A stretch of DNA of 64,000 nt from Acidobacteriota bacterium (GTDB lineage Bacteria > Acidobacteriota > Terriglobia > Acidiferrales > UBA7541), in contig JABCYZ010000009.1 in the NCBI GenBank assembly GCA_013289955.1, forward strand, positions 1-64,000, given 5' to 3'. The translations under genes were made by a program, and so were the position numbers. Shown piece by piece: positions 1 through 9,188 of the stretch (within the stretch, counting starts at the first letter, position 1; every line of letters starts with the position of its first letter). A model generated the notes under the pieces. That model did not search any database, was not told the origin of the DNA, and saw only the letters and a list, made by a program, of their open reading frames with translations.

Positions 1-132
1 TAAGTAACTCGCTTCCAGAACACGCAGTCCCTCGCGTACAACCCGCGAAGGAGTCCAGCCCAGTTCTCGTACCAGAACTGCGAGCCGCTTCCGCGATCGG
101 TCATCCAGCCTGGCCTGAATTGTGACTCGCAT
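1..132 (-). CDS. Ribbon-helix-helix (CopG/MetJ-Arc fold) DNA-binding protein, 3' end cut by window edge
   Basis: The minus strand reads from an ATG at 132 to the window edge and gives 44 residues beginning MRVTIQARLDD, followed by a basic helix and a second helix ending RVVREGLRVLEASYL. A short beta strand followed by two helices with the 'G(W)TPSRVVREGL' turn is typical of ribbon-helix-helix repressors and antitoxins. A perfect dyad lies just upstream and fits autoregulation. The partner gene (a toxin, if this is a toxin-antitoxin pair) would lie outside the window, so its function cannot be decided here. The gene is too short for most ORF callers. Confidence 0.6.
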   Translation of the reverse strand, partial: MRVTIQARLDDRSRKRLAVLVRELGWTPSRVVREGLRVLEASYL

Positions 133-140
133 GCAGCCAT

Positions 141-168
141 TGTATTACAAATAGCTGTTTGTATGACA
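141..168. promoter_or_regulatory. Palindromic operator upstream of the ribbon-helix-helix gene
   Basis: The sequence TGT-N2-TACAAA-N6-TTTGTA-N2-ACA is a perfect inverted repeat (TACAAA 146-151, TTTGTA 158-163, outer TGT/ACA at 141-143 and 166-168). It starts 9 bases upstream of the start codon of the minus-strand repressor. Ribbon-helix-helix proteins usually bind such symmetric sites over their own promoter. That this protein binds here is inferred. Confidence 0.55.
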
Positions 169-513
169 CATGGAAAATCGCACGTTCGTGCGGGTCCCTG
201 GCGGACCCTGACTTCGAACTTGGCCCAAGAAGATCCAGTGGTCCGAGGCGGTAGGAGTACGTCCGGAGCTCAACAAACCAGCCATGACCTGGCGCCAAAC
301 CTTTGTTGCCACTTCCGTCGCTGGAAGGCCCGGTCCGGCAGAAGGATTCCCAGAACGAAAGCGAACCTGTAAGCGGTATTGCGCGCGGTATGGATGTCAC
401 GGGATTCGTCGAAATACATTTTCACGTGTTTGTCTGCCGCGTCAGAACCCGGCCGCCATCTCCCTGGCCCGCCTTGGTTGTCTCGCGTGCTCGATTTGCT
501 CCATTATCTTTGG
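169..513. other. Non-coding stretch upstream of the MFS gene
   Basis: Short open frames exist here on both strands, but none looks like a protein family or has a good ribosome binding site. The longest frame of the downstream transporter runs back to an ATG at 379. The extra 45 codons are rich in Ser, Pro and Arg and do not resemble a transporter N-terminus, so I treat them as untranslated. Confidence 0.45.
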
Positions 514-2130
514 GTGGAGAATGTCGCGACAAAATCGCAGAGTCCCTGGCGTCCTCTTCGCATTCCTCTTTTCCGGAATCTTCTGATCGCGGACCTGGTT
601 TCGGACATTGGCACGTTCATGCAGAGCGTGGGTGCGGCGTGGCTGATGACCTCTCTCACGACGAGCCCGATGTATGTCGCTCTGATTCAAACGGCGAGTG
701 CGTTGCCATTTTTCGTTCTGGCTTTGCCAGCCGGTTCCCTCGGAGACATTTTTGATCGTCAGAAACTGATCCTGCGAACCGAACTGTGGATGCTGGGGAT
801 GGCCATCGTCCTCGCAGCGACCACGATCACCCACACAATGACGCCGTGGTTGTTGCTTCTGCTGACCTTTGGGCTTTCGGCCGGTGACGCGATTGAAGCT
901 CCGACGTGGCGAGCTATTTTCCCGGAGCTTGTGCCGAAAGAAGATCTGCCGCCCGCGCTGGCGTTGAACGGAATTGAATTCAACCTGGCTCGCGCAATCG
1001 GCCCCGGCCTGGCAGGACTGATTATAGCCGTAGCCGGAGTAGGCATGGCGTTTGTACTGAACGCGCTTTCTTTTTTGGGCGTGATCGCCGTAATCGCCGG
1101 TTGGAAACGGCCTGCGCGAAAACGCCAGCTTCCCGCCGAGACCCTCGGTGGAGCGACAATTGCAGCGCTGCGCTACGTGCGCTATTCACCCGACATTCAG
1201 AAGCTGCTGTTCCGCTCGGCGTGCGTGATCTTCTTTTCGAGCGCGTTCTGGGCGCTGCTCCCGGCAGTGGCAAGAGGGTTGACGGAGAGTTCGCTCGGTT
1301 ATGGATTGCTGCTCGGGTTTTTCGGAGTGGGTGCGGTAATTGGGGCGGTGGTGCTGCAGCGCGCGCGAAGCAAATTGTCGGTCGAGTGGGTTGTTTCCGG
1401 AGCGACAGTGGTGTTCGCAGGTGTAATGCTTGCGCTTGCGACGTTGCACCGGTTGCCGTTGCTCTGCTTTCTGATTTTGTTTGGAGGCGCAGCGTGGACG
1501 GTGTTCATGTCCACGTTCAACACGCTGGTGCAGGATCTTGCGCCCGACTGGGTGAGGGCACGGGTGCTGGCGATTTACCTTTTCATTTTTCAAGGAAGCG
1601 TTGCGCTGGGAAGCACACTTTGGGGCGTTGCTGCCGAACATACGAGCGCGAACAGAGCGCTGCTGTTTTCGGGCATTGGAATTGCCGCTTGCCTGGCGCT
1701 TCCCGTTCTAGCGCGATTGCCGGCGGCAAGGGGCTCGCTGGAAGCATGGAACCATTGGGGAAAGCTGTCGATGGTCACGCAACCGGAACCCGACGAAGGC
1801 CCGGTTCTTGTCGCCATTGAATACCGCGTCGATCCAGAAAAGGTTCCGGAATTTCTGGATGCCCTGCACGACTATGAGCGGATTCGAAGACGCGACGGCG
1901 CCATGCGCTGGGGCGTTTATTACGATGCGGAGCATCCCGGCGTATATCTCGAGAATTTCGTTGTGGAGTCTTGGGCGGAACACGCGCGGCAGCACGACCG
2001 GTTTACGGTTGCGGACCGGAAGTTCGAAGAGCGCGTGCTTGGTCTCGTTCTCGAATCCCCGAAGACCCGACATTTTCTCTATGCGAACCGCGTGAAAGGA
2101 ATATCGACGGTCCGGGAAAGGAAACAATGA
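514..2130 (+). CDS. MFS exporter (MFS_3/EntS-like) with C-terminal alpha-beta barrel domain
   Basis: From the GTG at 514 the protein has 538 residues. The first 400 or so hold 10-12 hydrophobic segments, with the N-terminal family pattern PLFRNLLIADLVSDIGTFM and the loop LPAGSLGDIFDRQKL that corresponds to MFS motif A. The last 110 residues (from VLVAIEYRVDPEKVPEF) look like a soluble antibiotic-biosynthesis-monooxygenase-type dimeric barrel. This two-part architecture is known in the MFS_3 family, whose members are often annotated as drug or siderophore exporters. The substrate cannot be read from sequence. The start is chosen because the frame upstream of 514 does not look coding; an ATG at 379 is the alternative. 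The gene stands alone, convergent with the next one. Confidence 0.8.
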   Translation: MENVATKSQSPWRPLRIPLFRNLLIADLVSDIGTFMQSVGAAWLMTSLTTSPMYVALIQTASALPFFVLALPAGSLGDIFDRQKLILRTELWMLGMAIVLAATTITHTMTPWLLLLLTFGLSAGDAIEAPTWRAIFPELVPKEDLPPALALNGIEFNLARAIGPGLAGLIIAVAGVGMAFVLNALSFLGVIAVIAGWKRPARKRQLPAETLGGATIAALRYVRYSPDIQKLLFRSACVIFFSSAFWALLPAVARGLTESSLGYGLLLGFFGVGAVIGAVVLQRARSKLSVEWVVSGATVVFAGVMLALATLHRLPLLCFLILFGGAAWTVFMSTFNTLVQDLAPDWVRARVLAIYLFIFQGSVALGSTLWGVAAEHTSANRALLFSGIGIAACLALPVLARLPAARGSLEAWNHWGKLSMVTQPEPDEGPVLVAIEYRVDPEKVPEFLDALHDYERIRRRDGAMRWGVYYDAEHPGVYLENFVVESWAEHARQHDRFTVADRKFEERVLGLVLESPKTRHFLYANRVKGISTVRERKQ

Positions 2131-2170
2131 ACTCGTGGGAAAATTGTCGAGCGATGCGAAAGGGAACCGG

Positions 2171-2206
2171 CAATAAAATGGGCCCTGGCTTTTTCCACCA
2201 AGGCCC
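2171..2206 (-). terminator. Intrinsic terminator of the ferritin-like gene
   Basis: On the minus strand GGGCCTTGG (2206-2198) pairs along all nine bases, with one G-U pair, with CCAGGGCCC (2188-2180). The loop is nine bases and ATTTTATT follows. It lies about 60 bases beyond the stop codon of the minus-strand ferritin-like gene. It may also act on the convergent MFS transcript, but there is no U-run in that direction. Confidence 0.6.
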
Positions 2207-2263
2207 GCTCTGTTCGGTACACGTCGAGTGCTTATGGTCTTGCTTGGGTTAAGAGTCCTTAAC

Positions 2264-3427
2264 TTAGAAGTCGCGCTGGGCCGCGTCTGCCTCTTCCGCC
2301 AGTTGGTTCACCACTTTGAAGAACTCCTTTGACTGCCCGACAAATAGTCCATCGGCCGTGAACGATGCAATGGTCGCCACTGCGCCGGCAAATTTGTCAT
2401 CGAGCGGTCGAATCACCGAGACGTGCGGCAAATCTGCGTTAATGAATTCGCAGGGGACCGGAAAGATCAGGCTGGGCTGAATCGCCACATTGTTGGGGTT
2501 GCTGGCGCTGGGTGGCTGGTTGGGATTGATGGGCAGAAAGAAATTAGGAAAGGTAAACCCTGTTGCCGGGTCAGTCACCGGTGCGACAGGCTGTTGAACG
2601 GCATTGCCGGCAAAATCGACCCACTCAAGGAAGTGCGCGATCTCATCGCCGCCAATACCCTGGGTGATTTTCAACACTTCCAGGCTGCTGGTTTTGCGGC
2701 CGAGCGCGGGATAGAGGCTGGAGCCACCTTGTTCGATGTATCCGAAGTGGAAGGCTGCAATGTTGGCGATAACCTGGATGTGATTGGGGTCGTTGAAGTC
2801 GGCATTGGTGACGGGAATAGCGGTGTGGTTGGTGATGGTCAGGGCTTGCGGAAAAGTCGCACCAAAGTCCGGGTTCTTGGAGCTCCGATAGCGAGTGAAC
2901 CAGCTGGTGTCGACGTTAAGATGCATGAGGTTGGTGAGACGGCCGATGCCTGTCGAGCCCGTCGCTGTGCTCCCCGGGAGTTTACGGAACTCGTCGAAGT
3001 TGACGGTCTGCGCGCCCTTGGAAAGCAAGTAGGCGTTCAAGAAGGCAGCGTGGCTGACTTCATCGAGGGTGTTGCTGGTGATGTATTGCGGGCCATCGCC
3101 GTCGAGTTGCAGGAAAGCATTTTGATAGCTGTTGCTCGGATTGGTCTGGAGCGTTTCGAGCGGTAAGTCGCCAGGAGTAAAACCGCCCAGCTCCGCATAT
3201 TGGGTCCACAGATCTGCCTCGATGAGCTCGGCAGCGAGCAGAAACCTGAGGATGGCGGCGTCTCCTGGTGTGAGCCGGTCGTCACTGTCGTGGTCGTGCT
3301 CAAATGCGCGTGCGTCGCTGCTCATTAAGCCAGCGCCTACGGCAACCACGCCTCCTGCCAGTACTCCTTTCTGCAAGAAACTGCGGCGACCGGTTCCTTT
3401 CCTGAACACATTGCCCTCTTTATTCAT
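2264..3427 (-). CDS. Tat-exported ferritin-like domain protein
   Basis: The protein has 387 residues. The N-terminus carries a twin-arginine signal (GRRSFLQKG, residues 13-21) followed by a hydrophobic stretch and a cleavage-like ARA site near residue 42. From residue 54 the helix DAAILRFLLAAELIEADLWT, with paired Glu residues, is the signature of the ferritin-like domain family PF13668 found in exported proteins of soil bacteria. The function of these secreted proteins is not established; iron or oxidant handling is often supposed. The ribosome binding site GGAGA lies 7 bases before the ATG. An upstream gene on the same strand ends about 200 bases away, so it is probably separately transcribed. 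Confidence 0.8.
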   Translation of the reverse strand: MNKEGNVFRKGTGRRSFLQKGVLAGGVVAVGAGLMSSDARAFEHDHDSDDRLTPGDAAILRFLLAAELIEADLWTQYAELGGFTPGDLPLETLQTNPSNSYQNAFLQLDGDGPQYITSNTLDEVSHAAFLNAYLLSKGAQTVNFDEFRKLPGSTATGSTGIGRLTNLMHLNVDTSWFTRYRSSKNPDFGATFPQALTITNHTAIPVTNADFNDPNHIQVIANIAAFHFGYIEQGGSSLYPALGRKTSSLEVLKITQGIGGDEIAHFLEWVDFAGNAVQQPVAPVTDPATGFTFPNFFLPINPNQPPSASNPNNVAIQPSLIFPVPCEFINADLPHVSVIRPLDDKFAGAVATIASFTADGLFVGQSKEFFKVVNQLAEEADAAQRDF

Positions 3428-3567
3428 CGGTTTATCTCCATTTTTTGGTCGAGTCTTGAATTCCAGTGAAGCAGCACCCCAGAAAATAAGCAGTTACCCC
3501 AATCGTCGATCGCGAATCGCGCTCTTATCGAAAGAAATCCGCCCACCTGGCCGGGTGACTTACCAGG

Positions 3568-3583
3568 CCCGCTGCACAGCGGG
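3568..3583. other. GC-rich hairpin between the TIGR03118 and ferritin-like genes
   Basis: CCCGCTG (3568-3574) and CAGCGGG (3577-3583) are perfect inverted repeats. Nearby GGCCAG/CTGGCC can form another stem on the minus strand. There is no U-run, so it is not a textbook terminator. It could be a folded leader of the ferritin-like mRNA or a simple transcription pause; I cannot choose between them. Confidence 0.35.
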
Positions 3584-3624
3584 AGAAAGAGAGGCCAGCG
3601 AGCCGATCCTGGCCCCGCCTGTTG

Positions 3625-5310
3625 TTATTGGACGGTGAGTGTGACGGTGGCTGAGTGGGTAAGATTGCCCGACGTGCCGGTGATCATCACCGTGGTCGTG
3701 CCTCGCTGAGTGCCGTTGCTGGCGCTATTCGCGTTGTAGCCGCAACCACCTGCGGTGAGCAGGAATCCCGCGGCGATAAGCAATGCGAGGCTGCCGGTCA
3801 TGTAGTGAAACCATTTTCTCCCTCGGAGGAGTCGGCGGTTTCTCTTCCCTGCGACAAGCAGGCCGAAAAGTCCCAGGATGGGTACCCGAAGCAGCGCAGC
3901 GAAAATGCCTGTGGTCGGGTTCTTCGCCATCCGTACTGCTGGATTGTAGGGCGACGAGGAGGTTGTGATGGTCATCATCGAAGTTGCTGTTCCGCCGCTT
4001 GCCGGCGAAACGGATGCCGGCGAAAAATTACAGGTAGAGCCGAGCGGCTGGCCCGAGCAAGCGAGCGTCACAGCGGAACTGAATCCATTGAGCCCGGCAA
4101 GAGTTACCGTAAAGGCGGCTGGCTGCCCGGCTGCGATCGTCAGCGTCGACGGCGACGCAGCGATGCTGAAGTCTGCGGTGGCCGCAGGCGGCGTAGCATT
4201 CGCAGTGATGGCTGCGAAAAGTCCGTGCATTTCGTTGGTGAGACCGGCCGTGATGTACATCGTGTTGGGATCGCCGGATTGTGCTCCGCCCCCGCCGAAC
4301 ACCATGTCCCAAAGAGAGGCGTTGAGGATCGGGGCGCCGGTGGAATCCTTCATCTGGTCGATAAAAGCTCCGGTGGAAAAGTTGTAGGCGTTGATGGCCC
4401 CGTCGCCAAAATTTCCGACCAGTAGATCACCGGCAAGCGAGCCACCGAATCCCGCTGGCGGGATAACGATGCCCCAGGGCGCGTTAAGGTGAGAATCCGC
4501 TGTGATCCTGCGAACCATCGTGCCATTCGTGCTGAACAGGTCCAGGAAACCTGATCCGGGAATCTTCAGAGGATCGTGCATGGGCGTGTCCTGCAACGCG
4601 TACGTCACGACAATCATCGGAGTGTTGTTGACGGTGATCGAGCGGACGCCGAACGGCGCATATCCCGGCGAGCCCGATCCCGTGGGTACTGCGGGCGGAG
4701 CGGGATCGTTGAATGCACCGGTGCCCAGGACCTGGGTTTGCTGAAAGGTGGTGTCGTAGATCTCCACCTGGCCGGAGCGGAAATTCGTGGCTAGAAGAAA
4801 ACTGCCCGAGCTGTTGGTGACGAGCGCAAGGCCCTTGTACACGGCGCCCGTGGCTATGGCTGGTTTGGCGGAATTGTCCACCGCAAGGATGGAAGAAGTA
4901 CCGCCCGTCCAGCCGGAGATGGTTCCATCTTCCGTGTCAAAGATGAAAATGCTGCTGCTGCCGCTGAGAGTAAAGCCTCCCGCGGAATTACCGACGCATC
5001 CTGTCGGTGTCGCGGGATTGGAGCTTCCTGCCGGGGGCGCAATCGTGAAAGCTCCCTGTATCGCTCCGGCTGTATTGTAGAGAGAGGTCACCCCCATAGG
5101 GCTGGCGTTGTCCGCAATCCAAAAGGGCTCGCCGGGGATGATGCAAATCCCCCACGGATTAACCAGATTCGGATCAATGACAGGTGCCAGGCCCTGCGTG
5201 TCAGACACCAGATTGGTCTGTTTGTAACTGTTTGCCTGGGCGCGGGCAGCCGGCAGGCAAAGGACTTGTGCACAGACAAGCCCCAGCAATAAAACTCGTA
5301 CTCTTCGCAT
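3625..5310 (-). CDS. Secreted TIGR03118 family protein with Ig-like part and C-terminal membrane segments
   Basis: The protein has 561 residues. A signal peptide (MRRVRVLLLGLVCAQVLCLPAA) is followed by a roughly 330-residue domain with LVSDTQGLAPVIDPNLVNPW, NPWGI and APWGI/GNFGDG motifs. This is the pattern of the TIGR03118 family, probably a beta-propeller. Residues of about 385-450 form an Ig-like segment (FSIAASPSTLTIAAGQ). Two hydrophobic segments separated by basic residues follow (PILGLFGLLVAG and LALLIAAGFLLTAGGC), then an exposed Thr-rich tail. The tail may be lipid- or membrane-held. Its role is unknown; such proteins are frequent in Acidobacteriota. The ribosome binding site GAGGAG lies 11 bases upstream. 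Confidence 0.78.
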   Translation of the reverse strand: MRRVRVLLLGLVCAQVLCLPAARAQANSYKQTNLVSDTQGLAPVIDPNLVNPWGICIIPGEPFWIADNASPMGVTSLYNTAGAIQGAFTIAPPAGSSNPATPTGCVGNSAGGFTLSGSSSIFIFDTEDGTISGWTGGTSSILAVDNSAKPAIATGAVYKGLALVTNSSGSFLLATNFRSGQVEIYDTTFQQTQVLGTGAFNDPAPPAVPTGSGSPGYAPFGVRSITVNNTPMIVVTYALQDTPMHDPLKIPGSGFLDLFSTNGTMVRRITADSHLNAPWGIVIPPAGFGGSLAGDLLVGNFGDGAINAYNFSTGAFIDQMKDSTGAPILNASLWDMVFGGGGAQSGDPNTMYITAGLTNEMHGLFAAITANATPPAATADFSIAASPSTLTIAAGQPAAFTVTLAGLNGFSSAVTLACSGQPLGSTCNFSPASVSPASGGTATSMMTITTSSSPYNPAVRMAKNPTTGIFAALLRVPILGLFGLLVAGKRNRRLLRGRKWFHYMTGSLALLIAAGFLLTAGGCGYNANSASNGTQRGTTTVMITGTSGNLTHSATVTLTVQ

Positions 5311-5444
5311 GATTCTGAATTGCTCCTCTCATTCTTCAGTCGTTTGTCAGGCAACCGCCTGGCGCATGCCTATACTTTCTCCGCAGTTGGATGCCTTCGA
5401 AGCGCCGGGAATAAATCAAGGACGGGGCAAGTCTTTATCAACTT

Positions 5445-5449
5445 GGAGG
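5445..5449 (+). promoter_or_regulatory. Ribosome binding site that decides a GTG start
   Basis: GGAGG at 5445-5449 lies seven bases before GTG 5457. It supports that GTG rather than the internal ATGs at 5523 and 5584 as the start of the TPR regulator. Confidence 0.6.
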
Positions 5450-5456
5450 TCTATCA

Positions 5457-7286
5457 GTGAAAACGACTTACGAGCAGATATCACGGCTGAACACCGCGGG
5501 GCTGGCAACTCTTCCGGTGGAAATGGCTTCCAATGGAAAAAAGGTCCTCGCCCGCAACGAAACAAAGTACCCCGAATCGATTATGCGATTCGGTACATTC
5601 GAAGTGGATATAGAGTCCCGCGAATTGCGGAAGCACGGAATGCTTGTGCGTCTCGAGGAGAAGCCCTTTCGCATCCTGCAGCTACTGCTCGAGCAGGCGG
5701 GTCGGGTGGTCACACGCAGGGCATTGCGCGAAAAACTTTGGCCCGACACCCACGTCGACTACGACCAGAATCTCAATACGGCCGTCAATAAACTGCGCGA
5801 ATTGCTGGGCGACTCGGCGCAAAGCTCCCGCTTCATCGAAACTCTCCCCAGGCTAGGCTACCGCTTCATCGCTCCTGTCATGTTCCCCGCGCGTTCTCCC
5901 TCTTTCGGGGAGAAGAAGATGCTTGCCGTTCTTCCCTTTGAAAATCTTGGACGGGATCCAGAGCAGGAGTATTTCGCCGAGGGCCTAACCGAAGAGATGA
6001 TTTCTCACCTCGGCCAGCTCGATCCTCGGCGGCTCGGCGTGATTGCACGGACCTCGGCGATCCAGTACAAGAACACGCGAAAATCGATTACGGAAATCGC
6101 ATCCGAATTGAAGGTCAGTTACGTGCTAGAAGGGAGTGTACGCTGCGAAGGAAACGGCGCTCGCATTACGGCGCAACTGATAGAAGCCCTCGACCAGACG
6201 CACCTTTGGTCTGGCAGCTACAATCGCGATCTGAGGGACATTTTGAGCGTGCAGTCCGACGTCGCGCGTCACGTCGGGCGAGCTCTTTCTCTCGAACTGC
6301 TGCCCGAACCTGCGGCGAAATCACCGGCTTTCGACCCCACGGCGCATGAGTCCTATCTGCGCGGGCGCTTCTACTTTGGTCAGACGACGGAAGAGGGATT
6401 GAAAAAGGCGATTGCCTCTTTTGAAACGGCGCTGTCCATCGAGCCAAACTGCGCTCGTTCCTACTCTGGGATTGCCGATTGTTGCGGCTTGCTCTCGTGG
6501 TTTGGCGGGCTCGCGCCGAAAGAAGCCGGCCGAAAGGCCGCGGCTGCGGCAAATCGCGCGATCGAGATCGACGGGTCCCTGAGCGAGTGCCATGCTTCAC
6601 TGGCTCTTGTGCGCTTCTGGTACGAATGGAATTGGGAAGAGGCGGAACAGGAATTCCTACGCGCCATCGAGCTGAACCCGAGCTACATCTCTGCCTATCA
6701 GTGGTACGCGGCCTTTCTGAACACGCAGGGGCGTTTCGAAGAAGCACAAGCAGCGCAGAAATGCGCGAGGGAACTTGATCCTTTTTCGCTGATCTCCAAC
6801 GTGAATGCCGCGGTTCCATTCTTTTTCTCCCGGCAGTACGACCGCGCTTGGAAGCAACTCGTTGCGATTCTTGAGCAGGAACCGCGGTTCTTCCCTGCAC
6901 TTTTACAACTGGGCCGGGTTTACGTCCAGATGAAACTCCATCGAGAGGCTATAGCCGCCTTCGAACTCGCGCTGCAGCTTTCTCGCCAACACGACGTGCT
7001 GTCCGCGCTGGCTCATGCGTATGCCTTGGCTGGAAGAGCGGAAGAGGCGCGGAATATTCTGGGCGAGATGACGAACGATAAAATCGGATGCTACGTAGCT
7101 TCGCCGATGATTGCTCGCATTTATGTGGGCCTGGGCGAATTCGAAACGGCTCTCGATTGGCTGCAAAAAGGTCTCGAAGAGCGGTCTCATTGGATGGTCT
7201 TCTTGAAAGAAGATCCTGTCTACGACCCTCTCCGCACCCATACCAGGTTTAGCGAGTTGCTGAAGCTCGTGGGTTTGGTTTCGTAA
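5457..7286 (+). CDS. Winged-helix (CadC/OmpR-type) regulator with TolB-like and TPR domains, no membrane segment
   Basis: The protein has 609 residues. Residues 40-140 are a Trans_reg_C winged helix (IMRFGTFEVDIESRELRKHG, the turn LLEQAGRVVTRRALREKLWP, and the C-terminal hairpin RFIETLPRLGYRFI). Residues 155-285 match the TolB-N/FlgO-like domain seen in adenylate-cyclase-type regulators (LAVLPFENLGRDPEQEYFAE, then VLEGSVR and ITAQLIEA). From about residue 290 the rest is TPR repeats (ALSIEPNCARSYSGIADC, AIELNPSYISAYQWYAAF). It resembles the regulator at 9892, but has no transmembrane segment between the DNA-binding and sensor parts, so it is probably cytoplasmic. The signal and targets are unknown. 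It diverges from the TIGR03118 gene across about 150 bases. Confidence 0.85.
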   Translation: MKTTYEQISRLNTAGLATLPVEMASNGKKVLARNETKYPESIMRFGTFEVDIESRELRKHGMLVRLEEKPFRILQLLLEQAGRVVTRRALREKLWPDTHVDYDQNLNTAVNKLRELLGDSAQSSRFIETLPRLGYRFIAPVMFPARSPSFGEKKMLAVLPFENLGRDPEQEYFAEGLTEEMISHLGQLDPRRLGVIARTSAIQYKNTRKSITEIASELKVSYVLEGSVRCEGNGARITAQLIEALDQTHLWSGSYNRDLRDILSVQSDVARHVGRALSLELLPEPAAKSPAFDPTAHESYLRGRFYFGQTTEEGLKKAIASFETALSIEPNCARSYSGIADCCGLLSWFGGLAPKEAGRKAAAAANRAIEIDGSLSECHASLALVRFWYEWNWEEAEQEFLRAIELNPSYISAYQWYAAFLNTQGRFEEAQAAQKCARELDPFSLISNVNAAVPFFFSRQYDRAWKQLVAILEQEPRFFPALLQLGRVYVQMKLHREAIAAFELALQLSRQHDVLSALAHAYALAGRAEEARNILGEMTNDKIGCYVASPMIARIYVGLGEFETALDWLQKGLEERSHWMVFLKEDPVYDPLRTHTRFSELLKLVGLVS

Positions 7287-7466
7287 TCAATTCCGTGATC
7301 CTGGTGACAACGGCGGAATAAGCGTTCGATCGCCTTTAGCTCGGGATTTCTTTCGCTCCAGCCATTGGTCCTGGGTTCGGATATTGAATCGGTTCGGCCG
7401 CGCCACACTCAGGGAACCATAAAAGTGGAGAGAAAAAGAGATTCGTGACTGTCTGGACCGACCGAT

Positions 7467-8237
7467 TCACAAAATAGCCGTCTTAACTGCTGCCATGCGC
7501 TCATCGCGTGATTTTTCTCGCTGAACTTCGTGGAGGAGTTCACGCAGCCGCGTGCGGGCCTTATGTAATTGCGACTTCGAAACACCTGCCGAGCGCCCCA
7601 ATATCTCGGCAATTTCGTGGTGCTCATATCCTTCGATATCGTGCAAGACGAATACAGTGCGATAACCCACCGGCAGCCGCTCGATGCAGCGACTGAGATT
7701 TATTCGGTCAATCGATCCCTCCAGCAGCAAGTCAGGCACCCCAAAGTCGATGGTTGGCCAGGCAGTCTCACCTTCTTGATCGGGAGTCGCTTCGATCGAA
7801 ACCATTGGCGGGGACTTCTTGCGCAAACGCATGAGTACGACGTTAACCGTCAGTCTGTGCAACCAGGTGGAGAAAGCCGATTCACCGCGAAAAGTGTGAA
7901 TTTTACGGAACAAAAGCAAAAAGGCTTCTTGAGTCAGGTCTTCCGCTTCCGCCGAATTTCCTGCCATGCGCAGGCATACCGCATAGACCCGTCGGCCATG
8001 CACGCGATAGAGGCATTCAAACGCGGTACGATTGCCGAGGCGCGCTTGCTGGATGGCCTCCGCTTCAGTCCATTCACCGCTGGTGGCAGGAAAGACTGGC
8101 AGCGAAGCCTTCTTCGGGATGCATTCCGTGCCGGAATGCGCATTCCGGTTCAGGCTAGGCCGCTTCTCTTTAACGGGCCCTGCCGGGGGCACAACAACCA
8201 GCGTTGTGCCCCCGGCATTTGCAGTCGCTTGCATCAC
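7467..8237 (-). CDS. ECF-type RNA polymerase sigma factor with long N-terminal extension
   Basis: The protein has 256 residues. About 60 low-complexity residues precede sigma region 2 ([20 protein letters not shown], then [17 protein letters not shown] and [12 protein letters not shown]). Region 4 follows ([40 protein letters not shown]). It starts seven bases after the stop of a small secreted protein on the same strand, so the two are co-transcribed. The first two codons are GTG ATG, with AAGGAAG just upstream. No anti-sigma gene lies beside it. The region-4 helix carries '[15 protein letters not shown]', close to the common 'GVSVGTSKSQLHRAR' form. Confidence 0.85.
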   Translation of the reverse strand: MMQATANAGGTTLVVVPPAGPVKEKRPSLNRNAHSGTECIPKKASLPVFPATSGEWTEAEAIQQARLGNRTAFECLYRVHGRRVYAVCLRMAGNSAEAEDLTQEAFLLLFRKIHTFRGESAFSTWLHRLTVNVVLMRLRKKSPPMVSIEATPDQEGETAWPTIDFGVPDLLLEGSIDRINLSRCIERLPVGYRTVFVLHDIEGYEHHEIAEILGRSAGVSKSQLHKARTRLRELLHEVQREKSRDERMAAVKTAIL

Positions 8238-8244
8238 TTCTTCC

Positions 8245-8730
8245 TTAGCGACCCGCGGCCTGGACTACGATAGAGGTTCTGTTCTCACTAGCCTGTGTAG
8301 GAGTCGCGGTCTGCGGCAGCGTCTTTTGATGTACTTCCTTACGTCCCATGTGCTTTTGCGTGGGCGTCGAGTACAAAAAAGTCTTTCCAAGTTCCGGCGC
8401 GTCGAATGTTTCGACGGTCTGCGTATCCGCCATGTCCACGAGGTTCAATTGCGCGTGGCCTGAAACAACTTTTTCGTCGGCTGCAGCGGCCATGATGATG
8501 GCGTTGACTTTTTCTCCCCGGAGGTAAAGCCTGTAGCCAGAGCTTGCGGACGACATGACAAAAGTGTAGTTGCCGGCCGGCAGTGTGGCGCTTCCCCAGC
8601 GAGTCTCAGATGGCAGCGTGAACTTCCCTTCATATATATTCTGCGCGTTTCCGTTAGTCGCCAAAGCGCCCACTGCAAGAGCAGCAACGCCGACCTTTGC
8701 AATTAGTTTCAAATGTCGAGCCCAGATCAT
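8245..8730 (-). CDS. Small secreted protein of unknown function, first gene of a sigma-factor operon
   Basis: The protein has 161 residues. A signal peptide ([23 protein letters not shown]) is followed by a domain with [20 protein letters not shown], a pattern I recall from short acidobacterial secreted proteins. It has no Cys residues and no recognised catalytic motif. The ribosome binding site AAAGGAG is strong. It lies directly upstream of an ECF sigma gene (seven-base gap), which suggests it is either a target or a sensor element of that sigma factor. That link is inferred from position alone. Confidence 0.7.
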   Translation of the reverse strand: MIWARHLKLIAKVGVAALAVGALATNGNAQNIYEGKFTLPSETRWGSATLPAGNYTFVMSSASSGYRLYLRGEKVNAIIMAAAADEKVVSGHAQLNLVDMADTQTVETFDAPELGKTFLYSTPTQKHMGRKEVHQKTLPQTATPTQASENRTSIVVQAAGR

Positions 8731-9188
8731 TTCTAATCTCCTTTTTGAAGCGATTTTGAATTGCGAGACGTTTCATTGTCTTCAGCGTGTAAGACCACGC
8801 ATGCTCTCGGATAATTCCCCGATGCGGGGCTGTTTGGGAGCCGGGAATAAAATTGTGTGTATTTCGGTCGCCAAGTTATGACCGATTTTCCCAGCGGACT
8901 TGCGTAAAGGAAAAACTGATGAAATCGTTTCTTTCAGTCCCTCCGCTGTATCAGATTGTTCGCGCACTTCAATGCAGAGCGACAGGTGGACAAGGTTTGA
9001 GGCAATCCATTCCGATTTCGCAGGCGGTAGCTGCGTCTTACGGATTTCTCAGCTCACACGCGGTGACAGGGAAACAATTCGGCGTGAGATCCATAAACGC
9101 GGGTTCATACCTTTCTGATTTCGTTCCTTCCACCCAGCGGCTGCGATAAGTAGGAATTCGAATATCACCGGTCATCCAACGCATACAC
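8731..9188. other. Intergenic region between two sigma-factor genes
   Basis: I see no convincing gene. A plus-strand frame from ATG 8920 gives 76 residues (MKSFLSVPPLYQIV...), with AAAGGA upstream, but it matches nothing I know and has no domain-like pattern. There is no trace of an anti-sigma gene downstream of the sigma factor that ends at 9189. The promoter of the secreted-protein/sigma operon must lie just above 8731. Confidence 0.4.

Noticed and set aside
8853..9149. Small plus-strand gene between the sigma genes
   Set aside because: It has an AAAGGA upstream of an internal ATG, but no recognisable family or composition typical of a secreted or regulatory peptide; kept only as a remark.
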